From JAMDCX01 sp049977145 (GTDB lineage Bacteria; Planctomycetota; Phycisphaerae; WQYP01), in contig JBMFGW010000045.1 in the NCBI GenBank assembly GCA_049977145.1, positions 1 through 27,718 of the forward strand: a DNA stretch of 27,718 nt. Direction: 5' to 3'. How positions within the stretch are numbered: position 1 is the first letter of the stretch; every line of letters begins with the position of its first letter. This document shows positions 1 through 6,100 of the stretch, one piece after another. The notes below the pieces were generated by a model. The model ran no database searches, had not been told where the DNA came from, and saw only the letters and a program-made list of their open reading frames with translations. A program made the translations under genes and the position numbers.

Positions 1-412
1 ACCAGGAAAGGATTGTGGGCGTGCTTGTCGAGTGTCACGACGACCCGTCGCTGGTCAATGCTGACGGTCGCGGACACATCCAGCAAATTGCGGAAGATTT
101 TTTTAGCTTGTGCCCGCTCATACTCGCGTCCGATCTGGTCGGCCAGCAGACGATAGAGGGAACTGGCCATGAGGGTGATCTGTAAATCGAAATCCACTTT
201 GAGTCCGACCATTGAGGAAAGGGCGTCGAGGTGGAAGAATTGCACGGCCTCTGAGATGCCGTTCTCGATGAGCATGCGGTGGGCGTAGCGGGTCACCAGC
301 GTGGGGCAGCTTGGGCCAAGCTGATTGGTCAGCAGCACGGTGGGATCTTCATGACCCAGTTCGGTGATGGTGATCTGGCGGAGTTGTCCCCGATAGCCCT
401 TGCGTTCTGCTG
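1..412 (-). pseudogene. IS1380-family transposase, C-terminal fragment (runs off left edge)
   Basis: Read on the minus strand from about 412 down to base 1, one open frame gives a protein with the stretches KGYRGQLRQITITELGHE, TRYAHRMLIENGISEAVQFF, HLDALSSMVGLKVDFD and LMASSLYRLLADQIG. I recognise these as the C-terminal part of the DDE transposase of IS1380-type insertion sequences. The frame meets two stop codons near 450 and has no plausible start, so the N-terminal portion is missing. The 5' side is replaced by integrase sequence on the opposite strand at about 400-412. The end of the gene lies outside the window. Family assignment is by motif memory; a remnant rather than an active gene is inferred from the missing N-terminus. 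Confidence 0.8.
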
Positions 413-769
413 GAATCCTTTGAGCAGGCGGAAGATGGAAGCGAATACGTTATTACACGGTATCGGGACACAATGCAGAACTTACGCACACAATTTGAAC
501 GTATTGCCGCCAAGGCAGGCGTCACCCTTTGGCCTAAGCCGTTTCACAACATGCGTGCCAGCAGGGAAAGCGAACTGATGCGGGAATATGACTTGGCCAC
601 GGTATGCCGCTGGATCGGCAATTCGCCGGCTATTGCGGCCCGGCATTACGCCACATCCATTGACTTGAACGCAGACTTTAAGCGGGCAGTGGACAACCGG
701 ATAAGGCCAGTGGACAGGCGGCGCATAATGCGGCGCAGTATGGGGCGGAAACGGCCCGCAAGGCGATAA
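407..769 (+). pseudogene. Tyrosine recombinase/integrase, C-terminal remnant
   Basis: The frame is open from about 374, and integrase-like sequence begins near 407 (LLESFEQAEDGSEYVITRYR), well upstream of the first ATG at 473. It contains the HxxR box of the catalytic domain (HNMRASRESEL), the W-x-GN region (CRWIGNSPAIA) and the nucleophile motif ARHYA. The N-terminal SAM-like domain and the first catalytic arginine are absent, cut off where the IS1380 fragment begins. The style resembles the site-specific integrases common in planctomycetes. It ends 71 bases from the 3' end of tRNA-Val, the usual position for an integrase of a tRNA-targeting island. It is very probably inactive. Confidence 0.75.
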
Positions 770-839
770 TGCCGATGATGCGATAACCCGCAATTTGCTT
801 GGCGTTGCTGAAATATGCACGAATGTACATATTAAGATA

Positions 840-913
840 TGGGCGATACAGGATTCGAACCTGTGACCTCATGCGTGTCATGCATGCGCTCTAACCAACT
901 GAGCTAATCGCCC
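840..913 (-). tRNA. tRNA-Val(GAC)
   Basis: The minus strand folds into a full cloverleaf. The 7-bp acceptor is GGGCGAT/ATCGCCC; the D arm is GCTC/GAGC; the anticodon stem CATGC/GCATG has loop ATGACAC, giving anticodon GAC; the T arm is ACAGG-TTCGAAT-CCTGT. The discriminator is A (base 840). No 3' CCA is encoded, so CCA must be added enzymatically. An integrase remnant lies just beyond the 3' end, which suggests this tRNA served as an attachment site. Confidence 0.95.
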
Positions 914-993
914 AAACATAACACTAAGATCATACAAAAGTCCGACGGATATATCCAGCACGACAGCGTGACTTTGGCCTTTAAGGAGCAAAC

Positions 994-1209
994 ATGCTCT
1001 CCCGGAATCCTGATTTTCCGCGTCAGGCGCAACGGGCGGTTGGCAAGTCGCGCTGGGGTACTAAGATATCATGGAGAAGCTGGCGACCTACTATTATGAT
1101 GTCCAATCGCCCACGTGGCGTTTGCGGGCGGATGGCAAATTCGCTATTGTGCCAGGGTGGTTTTGGTGTTCCTGGGAATCAGAAGCAATGCCCATTGTTG
1201 CCAGTATGA
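994..1209 (+). CDS. Small ORF with strong ribosome binding site, possible leader peptide
   Basis: This 71-codon ORF matches no family I know. Its composition (rich in R, P, S and G) looks more like non-coding sequence. It is listed because its ATG follows a near-perfect Shine-Dalgarno AAGGAG (983-988) at 5 bases, and because its stop (TGA 1207-1209) overlaps an in-frame ATG (1209) of the following membrane-protein gene. That arrangement would allow translational coupling. It could be a short leader ORF, the 5' end of a frameshifted gene, or chance. Confidence 0.25.
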   Translation: MLSRNPDFPRQAQRAVGKSRWGTKISWRSWRPTIMMSNRPRGVCGRMANSLLCQGGFGVPGNQKQCPLLPV

Positions 1210-1658
1210 TGAGCGGCCAGCTTTTTATTGTTACCCTGTTCATGCGATGGCTGCATATCAGCGGGGCGATTGTGCTCGTTGGCTCGCCTTTCTTTATTCG
1301 GTTATTTCTACTCCCCGCTTTGTCCAAGGAGGAACCCGCACGACGCGACGCCATTCTCCAACGAATTAACAAACCATGGCGTCTATTTCTGGGCGTGGTG
1401 ATTCTCCTGCAGATTATTTCCGGCGTTTACTGGTTGCTGGAGGTAATCCAAGTGTCCACCGAACCGCCGCTGTATCAGATCATCCTGACGGTTAAGCTGC
1501 TGGCGGCGCTGGCCTTGTTTTTTCTGCTTTCAGTTCTGGCCGGGCGGGCGGCCATGTTCGCATCCTTTCGCGCACAGGCCTCAAAATGGTACACCGCCTG
1601 CCTGATATGCGGAGCCATTATTATCGTATGCGCCGGCGCGCTAAGGATTATATTTTGA
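1206..1658 (+). CDS. Small integral membrane protein (CopD-like four-helix)
   Basis: With this start the product is 150 residues with four hydrophobic helices: one near the N-terminus in FMRWLHISGAIVLVGSPFF, then around LFLGVVILLQIISGVYWLL, IILTVKLLAALALFFLLSV and TACLICGAIIIVCAGAL. The opening RWLHI-x-GAIVLVG resembles the first helix of CopD/DUF2269-type membrane proteins, but no metal-binding residues stand out, so the function is unknown. The same frame is open back to ATG 1071, with another ATG at 1188. I prefer the start at 1206/1209 because it puts the first helix near the N-terminus and overlaps the stop of the upstream small ORF. A faces-inward helix bundle in the inner membrane is expected. 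It is convergent with the MarR gene. Confidence 0.6.
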   Translation: MMSGQLFIVTLFMRWLHISGAIVLVGSPFFIRLFLLPALSKEEPARRDAILQRINKPWRLFLGVVILLQIISGVYWLLEVIQVSTEPPLYQIILTVKLLAALALFFLLSVLAGRAAMFASFRAQASKWYTACLICGAIIIVCAGALRIIF

Positions 1659-1966
1659 GTACTCTTTTTGACGGTACGCCATAATCGAATAGTCCATTCC
1701 GATGAATATACCACCGGCAAGCCAGCGACTATATGAAATATAGCGTTGCGCTTTCCACGCATCGGGATTCAGGCTTAGCCGACATTGGGGAAGTTATTCC
1801 GGCCCGGTTCCTTATTACCGCGTGTATATACTTAGCATAAGCCGGGTAACAAGCAGGCGGTGCGAGAAAAATGCAAGAAAAACATCCCCGCGTCTATTAC
1901 TCTGTCATTCGGGTGGATAAAACAGGCTGGCCGAACGACCGTACAGTGCGAAGAAAAAGTGATTCG
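1659..1966. other. Intergenic region between convergent genes
   Basis: These 308 bases separate the membrane-protein gene (plus) from the MarR gene (minus). I see no tRNA, clear terminator hairpin, repeat or convincing small ORF. Confidence 0.5.
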
Positions 1967-2461
1967 TCACAGCGCTCCCGGCGACTTCTCCAGACGGTCC
2001 AAAAGTCCATGCAAAGACCGTTGTTCCGCGATGGATAAACCGTCCATCAGCAGCCGTTCTTGTATGGCCGCCAACGTAGCGGCTTTCGCAACCATCCGTC
2101 GGCCTTCCGGCATTAAATACAGGCAATGCGCTCGCCCATCCTGGGAATCCGGACGCCTGATAAGCCACTTATTTTTCTCCATCCGCCCCAGCACAGTGCA
2201 TACATTACCCTTGGTCACCAGCAGGCATTCGGCAAGTTCCCGCTGCGACAGGCCTTCTTTGACACGCAATATCATCAGTACTTCAAACTGGGAAATGGTG
2301 AGATGAATTTCGCGTAAGCTGCGATGCAACTGCTTGGTCATCAGCGAATACACCCGGGCGATGGCCAAGGAGTTTTCACGTGGTAACTCGGCCTCCGGAA
2401 TCAATATAGGCAAGCGGTTGTTGGTGGTCGAGATTTTACGTTTCTTATGTGAAAATACCAT
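1967..2461 (-). CDS. MarR-family transcriptional regulator
   Basis: A 164-residue protein, the usual size for MarR regulators, which are dimeric winged-helix DNA-binding proteins of the cytoplasm that often respond to small phenolic ligands or oxidants. After a basic N-terminal tail of about 30 residues comes a dimerisation helix (ARVYSLMTKQLHRSLREI). The winged helix-turn-helix follows: TISQFEVLMILRVKEGLSQRELAECLLVTKGNVCTVLGRMEK, a wing with the typical D-x-R-A sequence (RPDSQDGRAHCLYL) and a C-terminal helix pair. No Shine-Dalgarno precedes the ATG; a promoter 8 bases upstream suggests a leaderless mRNA. The neighbours do not reveal its target; autoregulation or control of the divergent rsfS region is possible. 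Confidence 0.88.
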   Translation of the reverse strand: MVFSHKKRKISTTNNRLPILIPEAELPRENSLAIARVYSLMTKQLHRSLREIHLTISQFEVLMILRVKEGLSQRELAECLLVTKGNVCTVLGRMEKNKWLIRRPDSQDGRAHCLYLMPEGRRMVAKAATLAAIQERLLMDGLSIAEQRSLHGLLDRLEKSPGAL

Positions 2462-2469
2462 AAAATATC

Positions 2470-2498
2470 AGTCTAAAATGATTGGTACTACAGGTCAA
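2470..2498 (-). promoter_or_regulatory. Putative sigma70-type promoter of the MarR gene
   Basis: On the minus strand TTGACC (2498-2493) and TAGACT (2475-2470) are separated by 17 bases. Only 8 bases separate the -10 element from the ATG at 2461, so transcription would start at or beside the A of the start codon. An imperfect ATCA-n8-TGAT repeat overlaps the -10 element and could be an operator. Confidence 0.4.
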
Positions 2499-2786
2499 AT
2501 CCTGGTTTAGAGGCGGTCGCGCTGTTGGATACGCCGTCCGGAGTTTCCAGTTTCCATAGATGTCCTCCGCACGGCGGGCAGCCCAATTGTGCGGGCGTGG
2601 TAAGTTTTGAGGTCGGGGGCGTGAATCCGGCGGCATAAATGCGTCCAGAAAGACGAAAACTCATCGCAACATATCAAGGTTCCGCCCGGCTTAAACAAGT
2701 TGCCGCATGTTCATGTAAGTCTCAATGGTTTACACCATCGGTGCTGTCAGGGACAATAGGGTCTGAATTTGGTGTGAGGAAACATT
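2499..2786. other. Intergenic region upstream of rsfS
   Basis: A spacer between the divergent MarR gene and rsfS. Apart from the MarR promoter at its edge and the rsfS ribosome binding site (GAGG at 2776-2779) I see no recognisable feature; no convincing -35/-10 pair for rsfS was found. Confidence 0.4.
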
Positions 2787-3773
2787 ATGACAGAAGTCTC
2801 AATCCCAGCCCCGGAATTGCAGTTGGCTATTGATCTGGCCCGGCTGGCGGATCAGACGCGGTGTCAAAACGTGGTACTGCTGGATGTAAGGCAAAAATCG
2901 CCCGTGACCAAATTCTTTCTCATCGTCACCGGTACTTCGGACCGGCAGCGGCGGACTGTGGCGGATGAATTGGTGCGGCATGGTAAAATTCATAATTTTC
3001 CGGCTTGGCGCACTAATGGTTATGAAACCGCAAAATGGATCGTAGTGGACTTTATTGATGTGGTAGCTCATATTTTTGAAGAGGCTAGTCGAAAGTTTTA
3101 CGATCTGGAAATGCTTTGGGGTGATTGTCCACGCGTAGCTTGGCAAGGGCGACTGTCGGATACCGCCGCACCAGCAGAACAACCTGCGGTAGCGCCAGTG
3201 CCGGATGTGTTGGCGGAAATGTCGACGGAAATACAGGAATCAGCAGAGTCGGGGCAGACCATATCCGAAGTTCCCGCCAGCACGGAAATAGAAGAGTTTG
3301 TGGATAATGAAATGCTCACCACGGAAATTACGGAAAGTGGCGAAGTGGTGGAAGAGCAGGAAGTGGAAATTACCGCAGTCCCGGCGCGTGAAATAAGTAA
3401 GCCGATACCAAAGAAGCGGGCCTTGGTAAAGCCGGGAAAACGCCGCGCCAAGATAGCACCCAAAACGACAGCGGCGGCGAAACGAAGAGGCCACTTATCC
3501 GCTGCAGCGCCGGTCCGTACCAGCAAGCCCTCAATGGGAAAGAAATCCGCCAGAGTCAAGGCGCGTTTGATTGAACCGAACAAGAGAAAAACAGTGGTGC
3601 AAGTGCGCGCTGGCCGGCCCGCGTTGAAAAAGACCGCCGCGCAAAAACAAAACATCGGCAAACTGCGGGCAATAAAAAAGGCCGCCGTGCGACCCCAAGG
3701 CGGGAAAAGCCGGGCAGTTTCCGCAAAAAGCGTGAAGAAACCAAAGATTAAGGGTAAAAAAGGTAAATTCTGA
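2787..3773 (+). CDS. rsfS: Ribosome silencing factor RsfS with long charged C-terminal tail
   Basis: RsfS (Iojap/YbeB family) binds ribosomal protein L14 on the large subunit and blocks subunit joining when nutrients are short. Residues about 10-115 are the complete domain: ARLADQTRCQNVVLLDVR, SPVTKFFLIVTGTSDRQRR, and the C-terminal WIVVDFIDVVAHIF followed by FYDLEMLWGD. The usual protein is 105-130 residues, but this one has 328. Residues about 130-205 are strongly acidic (many Glu with Ser/Thr), and about 205-328 are Lys/Arg/Ala-rich, like histone H1-type tails. The start has a good ribosome binding site (GAGG, 7 bases). Its stop overlaps the argS start (TGATG). The domain call is secure; the tail's role is unknown. 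Confidence 0.93.
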   Translation: MTEVSIPAPELQLAIDLARLADQTRCQNVVLLDVRQKSPVTKFFLIVTGTSDRQRRTVADELVRHGKIHNFPAWRTNGYETAKWIVVDFIDVVAHIFEEASRKFYDLEMLWGDCPRVAWQGRLSDTAAPAEQPAVAPVPDVLAEMSTEIQESAESGQTISEVPASTEIEEFVDNEMLTTEITESGEVVEEQEVEITAVPAREISKPIPKKRALVKPGKRRAKIAPKTTAAAKRRGHLSAAAPVRTSKPSMGKKSARVKARLIEPNKRKTVVQVRAGRPALKKTAAQKQNIGKLRAIKKAAVRPQGGKSRAVSAKSVKKPKIKGKKGKF

Positions 3774-5758
3774 TGTCCATTGAAGGTATTTTACGAGAGA
3801 GGTTTTCACATGCCATCGGTCTGGCCTTTGGCGCGGAATTTGCAAATGATCCGATGGTGAAGCCCGGGGATCCGAAATTTGCCGACTATCAGTGCAATGC
3901 CGCGCTGGGATTATCCAAGCAGTTGGGGCGTTCACCGCGAGAGTTGGCGGCGGAGATTGTGCGGCATCTGGAAATTGCAGATATTTGCGAGCTGCCACAG
4001 ATCGCGGGTCCTGGCTTTATCAACGTGCGTATAAGTGCGGCTTGGCTGGCGGCACAACTTGGCCACTTGTTTGCCGATTCGCAGGCTAAAGCGCGTGGCG
4101 GCGTGGAGCGCGCAGCCGCTCCCGCCACCGTGGTGGTCGATTACGCTGGCCCCAATATTGCCAAGGAAATGCACGTTGGGCATTTGCGCAGCAGCATTCT
4201 TGGCGATGCAATTGCCCGCATGTTGGCTTTTGTCGGCCATCAAGTGGTACGGCAGAATCACGTCGGGGATTTTGGCACGCAGTTTGGCATGTTGATTCGT
4301 CAGGCCAGGGATTTGAAACTTGACACCGGAGAACTGCCGCAGATTTCAGATCTGGATTCTTACTATAAGCAAGCGGCGGAGCGGTATAAAAGTGATCCGC
4401 AATTTGCCACGGAAGCCCGCCAAGCGGTGGTGGCGCTACAAAACGGCGATCCGGAGGCGCTGCGGTTGTGGCGTTGGATACGCGAAGAAAGTCGGCGGCA
4501 TTGTCGGGAGATTTTTGAACTTTTGAACATCGCGCTTTCAGACCTGGACGAACGTGGAGAAAGTTTTTACGCGCGCCGCTTGCCGGAAGTGGTGCGCCGC
4601 TTGTCCGAAGCCTTGGCCTTTGGCGGTGAGGGACCGAAAGTGGGATTATTGGAGGTTTTTGATCCACACCGGAAAGGCCGGATCGATAGTAGCACGCTGA
4701 CCGTGGCGGAATCTGCGGAAATCCAGCAGATAATGCGGGGCAATGAAGCGGTGTTGCGCGTCGAGGAAGCCACTGAAGTTGAAATTGTCACCAAGGCGTT
4801 CGTAACGCGCTCGGAGGGGGCGCTGTGCGTTTTTCTGCCCGGATACGTGGACAAGGATAAAAAACCGCTGCCCTTGATTATCCGCAAAGGTGATGGCGCG
4901 TATCTTTACGCCACCACTGATCTGGCGGCGCTGTATTTCCGAATTATTGAAGATAAAACCACTCCTGAAGAAACCGCTCCCTTGGATTATAACTGGCATG
5001 CGGACCGCATTATTTACACCACCGATGCCCGGCAGGCGCAGCATTTCGCCATGGTTTTCGATACCGTTCGCGCCGCGCATTGGGATATCAACCCGGTAAC
5101 GCAACGGCCTGTGGAATTGCATCATGCTGTGTTTGGTTCGGTTCTGGGAGAAGATGGGAAGCCATTTAAAACACGTTCCGGTGAATCGGTGAAGTTGCGG
5201 GAGTTATTAGCGGAGGCGGTGCAGCGCGCGGAAAAGGTGGTAATGGAAAAAAATCCTGATTTGCCCGCCGCCACCCGTAAGATGGTCGCGCGGGCCGTGG
5301 GTATCAGTGCGGTGAAATACGCCGATCTGCGACAGGATCGCACGACCGATTATCAGTTTGCATGGGACCGGATGCTGGCGCTGGAGGGCAATACCGGCCC
5401 TTATCTGCAGTATACATTTGCGCGGATACGCAGTATTTTCCGCAAGGCCGGTGCGCCGTTGCCGCCGACGGTGGAAATCAGTTTACAAACGCCACGGGAG
5501 CAGGATTTAGGCCGGCGTATTCTGCAATTCAATGATGTGGTGGCGGCGGTGCTGCACGATCTTAAACCGCACTATTTATGCACATATATGTATGAATTGT
5601 GTGGTGCGTTTTCCTCGTTTTATGAGAACTGCCCGGTACTCAAGGCCGCCACGCCCGAAATTCGGCAAAGTCGTCTGGCGTTGTGCGAGCTTGCAGGGGT
5701 GGTGCTGAATATCGGCTGGCGTGATTTACTGGGCCTCGAACTGCTGGAGGAAATGTGA
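3773..5758 (+). CDS. argS: Arginyl-tRNA synthetase
   Basis: A class I aminoacyl-tRNA synthetase that charges tRNA-Arg with arginine using ATP in the cytoplasm. The 661-residue product has the N-terminal additional domain (Arg_tRNA_synt_N, about 1-110, including GPGFINVRIS). The Rossmann core carries the HIGH signature as HVGH (134-137, in AKEMHVGHLRSSILGDA). The KMSKS region is degenerate (FKTRSGESVKL), as in many ArgRS enzymes. The C-terminal DALR anticodon-binding domain begins near NTGPYLQYTFARIRSIF and runs to the end. It is somewhat longer than the 560-600 residues usual for the family. It overlaps rsfS by one base, with AAAGG just upstream as ribosome binding site, so the two are co-translated. 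Confidence 0.97.
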   Translation: MSIEGILRERFSHAIGLAFGAEFANDPMVKPGDPKFADYQCNAALGLSKQLGRSPRELAAEIVRHLEIADICELPQIAGPGFINVRISAAWLAAQLGHLFADSQAKARGGVERAAAPATVVVDYAGPNIAKEMHVGHLRSSILGDAIARMLAFVGHQVVRQNHVGDFGTQFGMLIRQARDLKLDTGELPQISDLDSYYKQAAERYKSDPQFATEARQAVVALQNGDPEALRLWRWIREESRRHCREIFELLNIALSDLDERGESFYARRLPEVVRRLSEALAFGGEGPKVGLLEVFDPHRKGRIDSSTLTVAESAEIQQIMRGNEAVLRVEEATEVEIVTKAFVTRSEGALCVFLPGYVDKDKKPLPLIIRKGDGAYLYATTDLAALYFRIIEDKTTPEETAPLDYNWHADRIIYTTDARQAQHFAMVFDTVRAAHWDINPVTQRPVELHHAVFGSVLGEDGKPFKTRSGESVKLRELLAEAVQRAEKVVMEKNPDLPAATRKMVARAVGISAVKYADLRQDRTTDYQFAWDRMLALEGNTGPYLQYTFARIRSIFRKAGAPLPPTVEISLQTPREQDLGRRILQFNDVVAAVLHDLKPHYLCTYMYELCGAFSSFYENCPVLKAATPEIRQSRLALCELAGVVLNIGWRDLLGLELLEEM

Positions 5759-6100
5759 GCAGGTGTCATGATCTTGTATTTTGTTTCAATTCCGACCAAC
5801 CGGGTGTAACCCCAGCTTGCATCGGGTAGGGGGGACACTTTTTGCGGGGTAGTCTTTCCTGTGCAAAATCGGGCGGCATAAATGGCGGTGCAAAGCCAAT
5901 CTGCATCCGCCACCATGGCCGTGGCTATGAAAAAGGCATGGTGAACCGCGTAATGCGTCACGCACCCTGTTGTGTGCCTTCGGATGGTTTGCCATTGACG
6001 GACAGCCTAATGGGGTGTTATAAGCCGTATTATTGAAAAGAGTCCGTGGCCGAAAATCTCTTTTCCGGAAGCTTGGTGAAGTCATTTTGTGGAGGTGTTT
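5759..6100. other. Intergenic region between argS and the autotransporter gene
   Basis: A non-coding spacer of 342 bases. Its downstream part holds a good promoter (5995-6024) and the ribosome binding site of the next gene. The first 230 bases show no RNA gene or clear terminator. Confidence 0.5.
5995..6024 (+). promoter_or_regulatory. Putative sigma70-type promoter of the autotransporter gene
   Basis: TTGACG (5995-6000) and TATAAG (6019-6024) are spaced by 18 bases. The transcript would start near 6031, leaving a leader of about 70 bases before the ATG at 6101. Confidence 0.5.

Noticed and set aside
3098..3661. 187-codon ORF antisense to the rsfS tail
   Set aside because: It mirrors the repetitive Glu/Lys-rich coding sequence (giving Ser/Phe/Leu-rich protein) and has no independent support.
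2627..5887. Shared 13-mer GGCGGCATAAATG upstream of rsfS and downstream of argS
   Set aside because: A single 13-base match between two places is expected by chance in a window of this size, and similarity does not extend beyond it.
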